The notes: generated from the letters alone by a model not told the origin. A DNA stretch of 64,000 nucleotides from Sphingomonadaceae bacterium OTU29LAMAA1 (GCA_024072375.1 CP099617.1:973001-1037000), one strand, 5' to 3'; numbered from the stretch's first letter, positions 12,824-24,394 are shown. Translations and numbers: made by a program.

Positions 12824-13276
12824 ATGATTCGCGACGACATCAAGGCCGCACAGGTCACCGCCATGAAGGCCGGCGACAAGGAAGCGCGCAACGCGATCAG
12901 TCTGATCCAGGCCGCGATCAAGAACCGCGACATCGAACTGCGCACCGGTACCGCGCCCGCCGACGACGATGCGGTGGTGGTCGAGGTGTTGCAGAAGATG
13001 GTCAAGCAGCGCCGCGAATCGATCACGATGTACGAGACGGGCGGGCGTCAGGAGCTTGCCGATGCCGAGAAGGCGGAGGTCGCGGTGATCGAACGCTTCC
13101 TGCCTGCGCAGATGAGCGAGGCCGATACCGTGGCGGCGATCGAGGCGATCAAGGTGGAACTCGGCGCATCGGGGATGAAGGACATGGGTCGCGTGATGGC
13201 GGAGCTGAAGGCGCGGCATGCGGCCAACCTCGACATGAGCAAGGCGAGCGGGCTGGTGAAGGCGTCCCTATCCTGA
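12824..13276 (+). CDS. yqeY: GatB/YqeY domain-containing protein
   Basis: 150-residue free-standing homologue of the GatB C-terminal tRNA-binding domain (MIRDDIKAAQVTAMKAGDKE start, ERFLPAQMSEADTVAAIEA in the middle, DMGRVMAELKAR near the end). Its role is unclear, perhaps tRNA or aminoacylation quality control. It precedes dnaG-rpoD in many alphaproteobacteria, as here, which supports the call. Confidence 0.9.
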   Translation: MIRDDIKAAQVTAMKAGDKEARNAISLIQAAIKNRDIELRTGTAPADDDAVVVEVLQKMVKQRRESITMYETGGRQELADAEKAEVAVIERFLPAQMSEADTVAAIEAIKVELGASGMKDMGRVMAELKARHAANLDMSKASGLVKASLS

Positions 13277-13509
13277 GGAAAGGGAAGCCCTGTCCTACAA
13301 GGAACCCCCTGTCCTACACGGAACAAAGTGTGTACGCTTGTTGCCTACGCTCTTTCCCATCGTCGATCGTTCACGCACCCCGGCCGGGCAGGTCACCCGC
13401 CGGGAAGGTGTTTCCGAACCCGACGTAGTGGCAAGTTTGGCAACTTCCGCGGCTTCGAAGGTCGAGATTTGCCGCGCGGCCCCGCTTCGTTCATGGTAGA
13501 ATCAGCCGC

Positions 13510-15389
13510 ATGAGCCTGTCTCCGCAGTTCCTTGACGAGCTCCGCGCCCGCACCTCGCTGTCGGCGCTGATCGGCAAGACGACCAAGCTGCAAAAGGCCG
13601 GGCGCGAGATGCGCGGGTGTTGCCCGTTCCACAACGAGAAGACTCCGTCGTTCTACGTCAACGACGACAAGGGCTTCTACCATTGCTTCGGCTGCTCCGC
13701 GCACGGTGACGCGATCAAGTGGATGACGGACCAGCGCGGCCTGCCGTTCATCGATGCGGTCAAGGAACTCGCGCAGGCCGCCGGGCTCGAGATGCCGGCG
13801 CAGGACCGCGCCTCCGCCGCCAAGGCCGAGCGTGCCAAGGGCCTGCACGATGCGATGGCCGACGCCGCGACCTGGTTCACCGAACAACTGGGCGGCATCG
13901 GCGGCAGCGAGGCCCGCGCCGTGCTCGCGAAACGCGGCATCTCCCCCGACACCGCGCGCACCTTCGGCATGGGCTTTTCCCCCGACAGCCGCGGCAAGCT
14001 GAAGACCGCGCTGAAGGACTACGGCGACCCCGCGCTGGTCGAATGCGGGCTGCTGATCCAGGTCGAGGGGAAGGCCCCGTACGACCGGTTCCGCGGCCGG
14101 CTGATGATCCCGATCCGAGACGCGCGCGGGCGGACGATCGCCTTCGGTGGCCGCGTCATTGGTGAGGGCGAACCGAAATATCTTAACTCCCCCGATACGC
14201 CGCTCTTCGACAAGGGCCGCACGCTCTACAATCTCGACCGCGCCGCCCCGGCCGCACGCAAGGCCGCCCGCGTGCTGGTGGTCGAGGGCTATATGGACGT
14301 CATCGCTTTGTCGCAGGCGGGCATTCACGAAGCCGTCGCGCCGCTCGGCACCGCACTGACCGAAGCGCAGCTGGAGCGGCTGTGGCGGATGGTCGACGTG
14401 CCGATCCTTTGCTTCGACGGCGACAGCGCCGGGCAGAAGGCGGCGTTGCGGGCGGCGGCGCGCGCGATGCCATTGCTCGGCAACGGTCGAAGTCTGTCGT
14501 TCATCACCCTCCCACAGGGGCAGGACCCCGACGATCTGGTCAAGGCGGGCGGCGCGCAGGCGATGGAGGCGCTGCTCCAGCAGCCGCAGCCGCTGGTTGA
14601 TCGCCTCTGGCAAAGCGAGGTCGCCGCCGGCCCGCTCGATACACCCGAACAGCGCGCCGGCCTGAAGCAGCGCCTGGCAGAGCTCGCCGCGACGATCGCC
14701 GATGCCTCGGTCCGGCGCGAATATGAGAACGACTTCAAGAACCGCTTCTACGAACATTTTGCGCCGAAGCGCCGCGTCTTCACCCCCAACGCCCCTCGGC
14801 CGCAGGGCAAGCGCGGCAGCGACGGGCAGTGGAAACAGCCGATCGCGCCGCCGACCGAGGACGTAAAGGCGTTCCACGCCGTCGGCATCGACCGCGTACT
14901 CGCCAAAGCGGTACTGGCCGGACTGATCCGCCATCCCGTGGAAATCGCCCGGCATATGGAGGTGCTCGGCAGCCTCAAGCTGGTGGGCGGGCCGCTCGGC
15001 CGGCTGTTTGAGGCGGTGGTCGACGTCGCGCTGGAGGATCAGGCGCTTGATAGCGCGGCCCTGCGCACCATATTGGCACGAAGCGGTTTTGATTCAGTCG
15101 CGAGCGAACTGCTGAGAGCCGATACGATGCCCTATTCGTTCACGCAAAGCGGCGGTGATCCGGACCGCGCCCGAGCCGACCTAGACGAAGCGATCGCCAT
15201 CATGGTGGCGCGTCCCGAGGTCGATCTGGCGCTGATGGAGGCGACCGCTTCGATGCAGACGCACTTCACCCACGAGGCGTTCGAACGGCAGGTGGCATTG
15301 GTGAAAGAGAAACAGGCGTTGGAGCTTCGACTTGCAAATTTGGTGCAGTCGAACGAAGACGCCCGAGCGTTGGGATCCGAGGGCAATTG

Positions 15390-15390
<1 letters not shown>
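13510..15390 (+). CDS. dnaG: DNA primase
   Basis: 626-residue primase that makes RNA primers at the replication fork. The N-terminal zinc-binding motif is visible ([12 protein letters not shown] ... YHCFGC), followed by the RNA polymerase core, a TOPRIM domain ([11 protein letters not shown] and [15 protein letters not shown]), and a C-terminal DnaB-interacting domain. The stop overlaps the rpoD start (TGATG), the classic macromolecular-synthesis arrangement here without rpsU. Confidence 0.97.
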
Positions 15391-17426
<2,036 letters not shown>

Positions 17427-17431
17427 GCATC

Positions 17432-17463
17432 GATCGGCAGGAGCCACCGGGCTTCTGCCGATC
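17432..17463 (+). terminator. hairpin terminator after rpoD
   Basis: A 14-bp stem (GATCGGCAGGAGCC with GGCTTCTGCCGATC, one G-T pair) around the 4-base loop ACCG, six bases after the rpoD stop. The T-tract is short, but no other structure separates rpoD from the convergent gene. Confidence 0.75.
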
Positions 17464-17538
17464 AGCGTATTATTCGCAGTCGATACGCCATTGGCAGAAT
17501 GAAGGTCGGGCAGATGCTGCCAGCCTTGTTCTGCCAAC

Positions 17539-18381
17539 CTACCGTATGCCGGGCACGTCCATCGCGACGAGATCTACCGTGATCGGTGCGGCATCACGTT
17601 GAACCGTCAGGTGCACCGGGTCCCCCGGTCGCAGCTTTGCCATCAGCTTCGTTGCCACTTCATAGTCGCCGAAGGTCTTGCCATTGATGGCGTGGATGAC
17701 ATCGCCGACACGCATCTGCGCCAGCGCCGCCGGGCTGCCGGCATCGACGTCGCCGACGACGAGGCCTCTTGTCTTGCGGGTTCCATCTCCGGTCGCATCG
17801 CTGACCTGATCGGTGCGGAAGCCCAGATATGCGATGCGCTCGAACCGGGTGCCTGGTGCGAACCGACCGCCTGCCAGCGCCAGTATATTGATCAGCCCGT
17901 TGAACGTATTCTCGTCTTCGATCGCTTTTCGCACTGGCGTCACACCCGATACGGCCGGAAAGAACCGGGCCGCCTGTGCCCGTACCACCGTACCACCGCG
18001 CTTCGCAGCGAGCAGAAAGACGACCTCCTTGCGCACCGGCACCGCCGTACCGGTCGCTATCAGGTAACGCAGGTCGCCCGCATTGGCGCCCGCCATCTGG
18101 ACGATGGTGGTTTCGCTGGTGGGTACATCGCAGCGTAACGTGTCGCGCATGCTGCCCTTCCAGCGGACGCTCCAGCCGATCTTTTCACACAGGCCCGCCA
18201 GCGTCGCCCGCGTGTTCGCCACATCCGATGCGAACAGCATCTCGGCGTCGCCGGAACTCGTAACGACGCGCTTCTTGATCGTCGCGGGCACGGGCCTGCG
18301 TTGCGCCTCTGCCAACAGCGGCATGAAGGCCATGGCCATCATGGCAACGGCATGAACGGCTTTCCGTCGACAGTCAGGCAT
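17539..18381 (-). CDS. exported PDZ-domain protein
   Basis: 280-residue periplasmic protein. An N-terminal signal peptide (AVHAVAMMAMAFMPLLAEAQ) is followed by an unrecognised domain of about 160 residues and a C-terminal PDZ domain (about residues 195-275; AGSPAALAQMRVGDVIHAIN). The PDZ part resembles those of type II secretion protein GspC and proteases, but no protease catalytic motif is present. The start is the ATG at 18381 because GGGAG lies 8 bases before it; an upstream GTG at 18390 is less likely. Convergent with rpoD. Confidence 0.75.
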   Translation of the reverse strand: MPDCRRKAVHAVAMMAMAFMPLLAEAQRRPVPATIKKRVVTSSGDAEMLFASDVANTRATLAGLCEKIGWSVRWKGSMRDTLRCDVPTSETTIVQMAGANAGDLRYLIATGTAVPVRKEVVFLLAAKRGGTVVRAQAARFFPAVSGVTPVRKAIEDENTFNGLINILALAGGRFAPGTRFERIAYLGFRTDQVSDATGDGTRKTRGLVVGDVDAGSPAALAQMRVGDVIHAINGKTFGDYEVATKLMAKLRPGDPVHLTVQRDAAPITVDLVAMDVPGIR

Positions 18382-18515
18382 GTCCGTCACTCCCGCATCA
18401 TCCCGATAGCTTTACGTCAATTCATACGGCAATCGATCGACTGTCCATCGAAATGACGTGTCAGCACCTTCACGGCAAGTCGTTCTGCCGCCTGCCGATC
18501 CAGCATCACCACCAT

Positions 18516-19196
18516 TTAGTCGTCGATCTGCCCGAAGGGCAGCAAGCGTGCCGCCAGCGTTCGGGTCGCGCCCGCATTGCCGGATTGGATCGAGGCCAGT
18601 ATCGCAGCGGCGGCACGACGCATCACGCGATCGAAAGCTGTAGGCGCACCCGCCCGGCTCGCAAATTCGGCAAGCGCGCGCCCCTTCGGATCGCCTGCAT
18701 CCTGTTCCAGCCGCAACAGCGCCGCCACGCCGGCGTAGATCGCCCGGTTGCCCCCACCCGCCACAGCGCGGTCCAGCGCAGCGAGGCCGACACTCTTCTG
18801 TGCGCCCAGAGCCGCACGACCGATCATGCCCCCCAGCTTGAACACCGCACCCATGTGCCAGGCGCCCAGGCCCAGCTGCGGCTCGGGATCGAGTGGCGCC
18901 TTTGCCGCGAGCGCCTCGAACATCTTGCGAGCCGCGATCGCATCGGCCCTGCTGCCGTTCATCTTGGCGCGATAGCTGCGAGCCGTGGCCTGCATCAACA
19001 GCGCCTCCCGATCGCCGGGTGCGTGGGCCAGCACCGAAGCCGCCAGTCGTTCCGCCTCGCCGATGCTTTGCAACGCCGCCGGTTTGCTGCGAGCCGAGAA
19101 CGATGCCTGGGTCAGGACGTCCCGCGCCGATTGCGCGGCTGCCGGCGCAACCGTCAACGCGGCCGCGGCGAAAAGCGTCATCACCCTGAATATCAT
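18516..19196 (-). CDS. exported helical repeat protein, unknown function
   Basis: 226-residue protein with a signal peptide (MIFRVMTLFAAAALTVAPAA, cleaved after AQ) and an Ala-rich all-helical body that looks TPR-like (AERLAASVLAHAPGDREALL, LDPEPQLGLGAWHMGAVFKL). It lies upstream of the PDZ protein on the same strand (134 bp gap). No family assigned. GAGAAGG precedes the chosen ATG at 19196. Confidence 0.6.
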   Translation of the reverse strand: MIFRVMTLFAAAALTVAPAAAQSARDVLTQASFSARSKPAALQSIGEAERLAASVLAHAPGDREALLMQATARSYRAKMNGSRADAIAARKMFEALAAKAPLDPEPQLGLGAWHMGAVFKLGGMIGRAALGAQKSVGLAALDRAVAGGGNRAIYAGVAALLRLEQDAGDPKGRALAEFASRAGAPTAFDRVMRRAAAAILASIQSGNAGATRTLAARLLPFGQIDD

Positions 19197-19375
19197 GCGC
19201 CGCCTTCTCCGGTCCGGTTCGTCGCGGCGAAGACAGCACATTGCCGTCGCCGCGGCAATGCGCGTCAGCTGCTTTGACAATCCCGAACACACATCAACAA
19301 CTTCGTAGCATCATACCCGTAACATCCTATAAATACGTCATTTATTTGCTGTATCGGGCATCCTTTCATCGTGAT

Positions 19376-19388
19376 GAACGTAACGTTC
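19376..19388. promoter_or_regulatory. perfect palindrome upstream of the ferritin-like genes
   Basis: GAACGTAACGTTC is a perfect palindrome with a single central base, 61 bp before the first ferritin-like ATG. It is a candidate operator; the regulator is unknown. Confidence 0.35.
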
Positions 19389-19449
19389 TCAGGGATCAGG
19401 GCCGCCACGCCTGTTGGACCCTTGCCGAATGTCAGGGAGGTTACGAACG

Positions 19450-20430
19450 ATGATGGAGTCAGATCAGCTGATCCATACGATGGACGCGCGCGTCCGGCGC
19501 CGTGAAGACCGTCGGGCTTTTTTCAAGACCGCGATCGGTGCCGCCGCTATCGGTGCGACGCTTTCCATTCCACTGGACGCCGCTGCGCAGACCGCGCCGT
19601 CGGATGCGGATATCCTCAACTTCGCGCTGAACCTCGAATATCTCGAAGCGCAATTCTACGCTTATGCGGCCAACGGCACCGGCCTTGCCTCCAACCTGCT
19701 CACCGGCAGCGGCACGCAGGGGTCCGTCAATGGCGGGCGTCAGGTGACCTTCACCGATCCCGTCGTACGCCAATATGCGCGGGAGATCGCAGCGGACGAG
19801 GTGGCGCATGTCGCCTTCCTGCGCAACGCGCTCGGCACCAGCACCGTCGCACAGCCGGCGATCGACATCGGCGTCGGCCCCAACACCGCCTTTTCGAATG
19901 CGGCCCGCGCTGCCGGCCTGATCGGCGCCGGAGCGACTTTCGATCCCTATGCCAATGACGAGAATTTTCTGCTCGGCGCGTTCATCTTTGAGGATGTCGG
20001 CGTTACCGCCTACAAGGGCGCATCGCCGCTGATCACCAACAACACCTACCTAGATGCCGCCGCCGGCATTCTGGCGGTGGAGGCGTTCCATGCCGGGCTG
20101 ATCCGCAACGCGCTTTACGCCAAGGGCATCGGTGCATCGACCCTGCGCACGGCTTCGGAGTCGATCTCCAACGCCCGTGACACGCTCGATGGCCCTGCGG
20201 ATCTCGACCAGGGCGTTGCCACGCAAACCGTGCCTTACGTTAATACCGGCGGCACCACCGTCAACGTCCAAGTCAGCAACATCGCGCCGACCGACGCCAA
20301 CGGCATCGCCTTCAGCCGGACGCCCGCGCAGGTGCTCAACATCGTCTATCTGACCGCCGGCACGTCCGCTTCGTCGGGCGGCTTCTTCCCCAACGGCGTC
20401 AACGGCACGCTCCGCACGACCGCCGCCTGA
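19450..20430 (+). CDS. Tat-exported ferritin-like domain protein
   Basis: 326-residue protein of the Ferritin_2 type. The N-terminus has a twin-arginine signal (DRRAFFKTAIGAAAIGATLS), cleaved near DAAAQ. The four-helix body shows the metal-site pattern: Glu residues in LNLEYLEAQFYAY, EVAH in ADEVAHVAFLRN, and EAFH in AVEAFHAGLIRN. An AGGGAGG ribosome site precedes the ATG. A second copy of the family follows 27 bp downstream. Related proteins occur in desiccation- and oxidative-stress-tolerant bacteria. Metal content and reaction are not established. Confidence 0.85.
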   Translation: MMESDQLIHTMDARVRRREDRRAFFKTAIGAAAIGATLSIPLDAAAQTAPSDADILNFALNLEYLEAQFYAYAANGTGLASNLLTGSGTQGSVNGGRQVTFTDPVVRQYAREIAADEVAHVAFLRNALGTSTVAQPAIDIGVGPNTAFSNAARAAGLIGAGATFDPYANDENFLLGAFIFEDVGVTAYKGASPLITNNTYLDAAAGILAVEAFHAGLIRNALYAKGIGASTLRTASESISNARDTLDGPADLDQGVATQTVPYVNTGGTTVNVQVSNIAPTDANGIAFSRTPAQVLNIVYLTAGTSASSGGFFPNGVNGTLRTTAA

Positions 20431-20457
20431 CGATACCGAACCAGGGAGAGACCCGTT

Positions 20458-21447
20458 ATGACCGACCAGACCACGATCCTCGACATGATGGAAAGCGCCG
20501 GCCACGCCCGCGCCGCCCGACGCCGTTTCATCCGCTTGTGTGGCGGCGCTGCCGCGATGGCAGGCGGCCTGACGTTGTTGTCCGCCTGTGACGACGACGA
20601 CGAGCAATCAACGCCGTTCCCTACGCCAACCCCTACCCCCACCCCGTCCGCAAACGTCGATGTGGACATCCTCAACTTCGCGCTTAGCCTCGAATATCTC
20701 GAAGGTGCCTATTACAACCAGGCGGCGTTCGGACAGCCGGTCCGCGCCGACCTGACCACGGGCGCCGGCACGCAAGGCGCGGTTACCGGCGGTCGTCAAG
20801 TGAACTTCACCGATCCCGTCGTCGCAGACTATGCGCGCGAAATCGCTTTTGACGAAACCGCGCATATCCGTTTCCTCCGCACGTCGCTGGGCAGCGCCGC
20901 GGTGGCACAGCCCGCCATCAACATCGCGGGAGATGCCACCGGTGCGTTTACGGCGGCAGCGCGCGCTGCAGGCGTGATCGGCGCAACCGAGACGTTCGAT
21001 CCCTATGCCAATGACGAGAACTTCCTCGTCGGCGCTTATCTGCTGACCGATGTCGGGGTCACAGCCTATCGCGGCTCGGCACGGCTGATCACGAACAAGA
21101 CGTTTCTGGAAGCATCGGCCGGTATTCTCGCCACTGAATGCTACCATGACGCCGCGATCCGCAGCACATTGTGGTCGAAGGGGCTGACGCGATCGGCGAT
21201 CTACGGCAACATCACCAAAATCAGCGACACGCGCGATACGCTGGATGGCGCTGGTGACACCGATCAGGACATCGGCAATGCGACGACCGCCAACTTCGTG
21301 CCGGCGGTCACCAATGGTTTGGCGCTTGGCCGAACCGCGCCGCAGGTGCTGAACGTGGTGTACCAGAACCGCGCAGCAGTCACGTCCGGTGGCTTCTTCC
21401 CGGCGGGTGTCAACGGCAATATCCGGACCAGCGCTGCCAATACCTGA
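20458..21447 (+). CDS. ferritin-like domain lipoprotein (paralogue of the preceding gene)
   Basis: 329-residue paralogue of the upstream gene, with the same metal-site pattern (LSLEYLEGAYYNQ, DETAHIRFLRTS, TECYHDAAIRST) and the same C-terminal motif (GGFFPAGVNGNIRT). Its N-terminus differs: a twin-arginine motif (ARRRFIRLCGGAA) followed by a lipobox (LTLLSAC), so it is likely a Tat-exported lipoprotein, with an Asp-run and a Thr/Pro linker after the Cys. The pair therefore places one soluble and one membrane-anchored ferritin-like protein in the periplasm. Confidence 0.85.
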   Translation: MTDQTTILDMMESAGHARAARRRFIRLCGGAAAMAGGLTLLSACDDDDEQSTPFPTPTPTPTPSANVDVDILNFALSLEYLEGAYYNQAAFGQPVRADLTTGAGTQGAVTGGRQVNFTDPVVADYAREIAFDETAHIRFLRTSLGSAAVAQPAINIAGDATGAFTAAARAAGVIGATETFDPYANDENFLVGAYLLTDVGVTAYRGSARLITNKTFLEASAGILATECYHDAAIRSTLWSKGLTRSAIYGNITKISDTRDTLDGAGDTDQDIGNATTANFVPAVTNGLALGRTAPQVLNVVYQNRAAVTSGGFFPAGVNGNIRTSAANT

Positions 21448-21461
21448 TCCGCGACCACATC

Positions 21462-21498
21462 AAAAAGGGCGCGGAGGTCATCCTCCGCGCCCTTCCTT
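21462..21498. terminator. bidirectional rho-independent terminator
   Basis: An 11-bp perfect stem, GGGCGCGGAGG (21467-21477) with CCTCCGCGCCC (21482-21492), 4-base loop, with AAAAA on the left and TTCCTT on the right. It lies between the convergent ferritin-like gene and rplS and can serve both. Confidence 0.9.
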
Positions 21499-21519
21499 GT
21501 ATCCAAAGACCGGCCGGGA

Positions 21520-21912
21520 TTACTCCGCGGCGACGGTGCCCTTGGCCGGACGCGTGTCGCGGCGCTCGGCGATACGCGCCGACTTACCGGTGCGGCCGCG
21601 CAGATAGTACAGCTTGGCACGACGGACGGCGCCCTTGCGGACCACGTCGATCGAATCGATGTTCGGCGAGTACAGCGGGAAGACGCGCTCGACGCCCTCG
21701 CCGAAGCTGATCTTGCGAACGGTGAACGACGAGCCCATGCCCTTGTTCGAACGCGCGATGCACACGCCTTCGTAGTTCTGGACGCGGGTGCGCTCGCCTT
21801 CGACGACCTTCACGCCGACCTTCAGCGTATCGCCGGGACGGAATTCGGGGATCGCGCGCTTGGCGGTCAGCTTTTCGATCTGCTCGGCTTCGAGCTGCTG
21901 GATGATGTTCAT
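21520..21912 (-). CDS. rplS: 50S ribosomal protein L19
   Basis: 130-residue large-subunit protein at the 30S-50S interface. Conserved blocks are [40 protein letters not shown] and [18 protein letters not shown]. The C-terminus has a short extension. It follows trmD by 5 bp, the standard end of the rpsP-rimM-trmD-rplS operon. Confidence 0.98.
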   Translation of the reverse strand: MNIIQQLEAEQIEKLTAKRAIPEFRPGDTLKVGVKVVEGERTRVQNYEGVCIARSNKGMGSSFTVRKISFGEGVERVFPLYSPNIDSIDVVRKGAVRRAKLYYLRGRTGKSARIAERRDTRPAKGTVAAE

Positions 21913-21917
21913 AAACT

Positions 21918-22643
21918 TCAGTCCTTCGTTCGCCGCGCGCCAGAGGGAGGCTTGACCCGAGCGCCCTCATGGCGCTCCCACAGGTCCGGCCTCCGTAGCC
22001 GTGTATCGGTCTCGGCCATCGACTTGCGCCAGGCCGCGATCCTCGCATGATCCCCCGATCGCAGCACTTCGGGGATCGTGCGCCCTTCCCATTCATATGG
22101 TCGGGTATATTGCGGATATTCGAGCAGCCCCGTTTCGAAGCTCTCGTCCACACCGCTTGAAGCCGCGCCCATTACGCCGGGGAGCAGCCGAATGCAAGCA
22201 TCGAGCAGGACGAGCGCCCCCATCTCGCCGCCCGACAGGATATAGTCGCCGATCGACACCTCCTCGATCTCGCGACCTTCGAAGATGCGCTCGTCGAAGC
22301 CCTCGAACCGGCCGCAGAGGACGATCGCGCCGGGGCCGGCGGCGATCTCGCGGACGCGGGCCTGGGTGAGCGGCCGACCGCGCGGCGTCATCGCGAGGAT
22401 CGGGCGATCGTCGGCGACGCTGTCGATCGCGGCGGCGAGCACGTCGGCGCGCAGCACCATGCCGGCGCCGCCACCCGCAGGCGTGTCGTCAACCGAGCGG
22501 TGCCTGTCGGTGGCGAAGTCGCGAATCTGCACGGGGTCGCACGCCCAGCTACCCTCCCGCAGCGCGCGTCCGGCGAGCGACGCGCCAAGCTGGCCGGGGA
22601 ACATCTCGGGGTAGAGCGTCAGGATCGTGGCGGTGAAGGTCAT
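21918..22643 (-). CDS. trmD: tRNA (guanine-N1)-methyltransferase
   Basis: 241-residue SPOUT-class enzyme making m1G37 in tRNAs that read CNN codons, preventing frameshifting. The trefoil-knot SAM site is visible ([11 protein letters not shown] and [20 protein letters not shown]). Its start overlaps the vapC stop by 4 bases, so in this genome it is translated as a continuation of a toxin-antitoxin operon, not of rimM. Confidence 0.97.
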   Translation of the reverse strand: MTFTATILTLYPEMFPGQLGASLAGRALREGSWACDPVQIRDFATDRHRSVDDTPAGGGAGMVLRADVLAAAIDSVADDRPILAMTPRGRPLTQARVREIAAGPGAIVLCGRFEGFDERIFEGREIEEVSIGDYILSGGEMGALVLLDACIRLLPGVMGAASSGVDESFETGLLEYPQYTRPYEWEGRTIPEVLRSGDHARIAAWRKSMAETDTRLRRPDLWERHEGARVKPPSGARRTKD

Positions 22644-23023
22644 CGGGTCCAGTTCTCGACAGACAGGCCGGGGATGTCGTCGAAGTCGCCTTCGTTATTG
22701 GTGACGACGATCAGTCCCAGAGCAATGGCGTGCGCACCGATCAGCCGGTCGAAGCGCCCGCGCCTGAACGGAACACGCTGATAGACTTCAGCCGCCGCAT
22801 CTCCGAATGGCAGCACCCTGCACACTGTGAAGAACGCCTTCGTCGCCGCCATAGCTCGCGCATTCGAGGGGTCGACCCCCCGCAAGACCTCCGCATACGT
22901 GATGGAGGACGCGGCGATCTCACCGGGGGCGCACGCCTCGACACGCGCCCGGGCGACGTCCGAAAGACCTTCCAACACGTAGATACAGATGTTCGAATCG
23001 AGCAGGTAACGCGGCTCAGTCAC
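22640..23023 (-). CDS. vapC: VapC-type PIN-domain toxin ribonuclease
   Basis: 127-residue PIN-domain protein. The acidic metal-binding residues expected for the family are present: Asp9 in [14 protein letters not shown], Glu in TYAEVLRG, Asp in [11 protein letters not shown] and Asp in [12 protein letters not shown]. VapC toxins cut tRNA or rRNA when released from antitoxin. It overlaps the antitoxin gene by 8 bases and trmD by 4. All catalytic residues are intact, so it should be active. Confidence 0.9.
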   Translation of the reverse strand: MTEPRYLLDSNICIYVLEGLSDVARARVEACAPGEIAASSITYAEVLRGVDPSNARAMAATKAFFTVCRVLPFGDAAAEVYQRVPFRRGRFDRLIGAHAIALGLIVVTNNEGDFDDIPGLSVENWTR

Positions 23024-23288
23024 GACGCAGGAGCTTCCCCTCCCAGTCCAGTTCCCGTGGCTCCATCATCCGCTCATCGCGTGAGAGAGGCTTCAAACCC
23101 GGACAGGAACCGTAGATCCCGGTCAGGTCGATTCTCTTGCGCTCGACCGGCGCGGGTTCGAACGTGAACTTTCCCGCCTCCTCGCGCAGGACCATCTCGG
23201 CGCCATCGGCGATGCCAAGCGCTTTCGGTAGCCGCAGCGCGACGGAATTACCTGACTTGAACACCTTAGCGCGATATTCGTTACCCAT
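23016..23288 (-). CDS. vapB: VapB-type antitoxin (AbrB/MazE fold)
   Basis: 90-residue antitoxin. The N-terminal DNA-binding swapped-hairpin domain is recognisable (RAKVFKSGNSVALRLPKALG); the acidic C-terminus wraps the toxin in the family. I use the ATG at 23288, which gives the usual length. Two inverted repeats directly upstream are probable autoregulatory sites. The first 8 bases of vapC overlap its end. Confidence 0.9.
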   Translation of the reverse strand: MGNEYRAKVFKSGNSVALRLPKALGIADGAEMVLREEAGKFTFEPAPVERKRIDLTGIYGSCPGLKPLSRDERMMEPRELDWEGKLLRRD

Positions 23289-23297
23289 GACGTATCT

Positions 23298-23322
23298 CCG
23301 TATACACGGGATGTATATACAT
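23298..23322. promoter_or_regulatory. candidate VapBC autoregulatory operator
   Basis: Two adjacent inverted repeats, CCGT-ATAC-ACGG at 23298-23309 and ATGTATATACAT at 23311-23322, lie 10 bp upstream of the vapB ATG and also 21 bp upstream of the divergent flavoprotein ATG. AbrB-type antitoxins bind such palindromes with their toxin. The site could co-regulate the flavoprotein. Confidence 0.6.
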
Positions 23323-23343
23323 GCTTGATCGGGTGCAAGGCTG

Positions 23344-24249
23344 ATGGACGATTGCATCATCGTCGGCGCGGGGCCGGCGGGGCTGACCGCGGCGATCTAC
23401 CTGGCGCGTTTCCACCTGTCGATCCGGTTGTTCGACAGCGGATCGAGCCGGGCGGCGATGATCCCGTGCACGCACAATCATGCCGGCTATCCCGAGGGGA
23501 TCGGCGGCAAGGCGCTGCTGGGACTGATGCTGGCGCAGGCGGAGAAGTATGGTGCGCGTCGTGAGGAAAAGCGGGTCACGGCGATCGAGCGTGACGGAGA
23601 GGATTTCCGCATCGTTACCGACACCGGCAGCTATGCGGCGCGGACGGTGCTGCTGGCGACCGGTGTGGTCAACCATCGGCCGAACATCCTTCCCGAGGTG
23701 CACGATCCGGCGCTGGAGCGCGGAATGATCCGCTATTGCCCGATTTGCGACGGATACGAGGTGACCGACAAGCGCGTAGGGGTGGTCGGCACTGGCGATC
23801 ACGGGACGCGCGAGGCGCTGTTCCTGCGCGGCTATACGCGGGACGTGACACTCATCTCGCCCGAGGCGGAGCATCTACTTGATGACGCCTGCGCCGCCAA
23901 GCTGGACGAGGCCGGCATCGTGCGGGTGCAGGGACCATGCGGCGGCTGGGCAATCAAAGGCGATCTGCTGGCTCTGGATACGGCGCGCGGGCGGATGCGG
24001 TTCCACAGCGTCTACCCGGCGCTGGGATCACGCATCCGCTCGCATCTGGCGGTCGCGGCGGGTGCGCGGGCGAGCGACGAGGGGTGTCTGGAAGTGGACG
24101 ATCACCAGCGGACCACCGTGCCGGGCCTGTTCGCGGCGGGAGATGTGGTGAAGGGGCTAGACCAGATCAGCCACGCGATGGGCGAAGCCGGCGTCGCGGC
24201 GACGACGATCCGGAACCTGCTGAGCGAGCGGCGGCCGATCCGGCGGTAA
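23344..24249 (+). CDS. thioredoxin-reductase-like FAD/NAD(P) oxidoreductase
   Basis: 301-residue two-dinucleotide-binding-domain flavoprotein. FAD motif IIVGAGPAGLTAAIYLARFH at the N-terminus, redox CxxC in RYCPICDGYEV, NAD(P) motif VGVVGTGDHGTREALFL, and the closing ATVPGLFAAGDV-type motif (TTVPGLFAAGDVVKGLDQIS). It is close to thioredoxin reductase but the C-terminal part lacks the usual length, so the partner may be another disulfide protein. It is read divergently from vapBC and opposite to the ribosome operon in which it sits. Confidence 0.85.
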   Translation: MDDCIIVGAGPAGLTAAIYLARFHLSIRLFDSGSSRAAMIPCTHNHAGYPEGIGGKALLGLMLAQAEKYGARREEKRVTAIERDGEDFRIVTDTGSYAARTVLLATGVVNHRPNILPEVHDPALERGMIRYCPICDGYEVTDKRVGVVGTGDHGTREALFLRGYTRDVTLISPEAEHLLDDACAAKLDEAGIVRVQGPCGGWAIKGDLLALDTARGRMRFHSVYPALGSRIRSHLAVAAGARASDEGCLEVDDHQRTTVPGLFAAGDVVKGLDQISHAMGEAGVAATTIRNLLSERRPIRR

Positions 24250-24265
24250 GGTGCGCGCCCCTTTC

Positions 24266-24373
24266 CGTCATCACGGCGAACGCCGGAACCCATGGAAATG
24301 GATACGCACGGTCGGCGATGATCCGCGTCACACGCCCCAGGTGCCTCCATGGATCCCGGCTTTCTCGGGGATT
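24266..24373. repeat. two copies of repeat family A (inverted pair)
   Basis: Copies at about 24266-24297 (with ACGGCGAACGCCGGAACCCATGG core) and 24346-24373 (CCATGGATCCCGGC...). They face each other between the convergent flavoprotein gene and rimM and could act as a bidirectional terminator or transcript stabiliser. Confidence 0.7.
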
Positions 24374-24394
24374 GCGAGTTGGGAGTACCTCACG

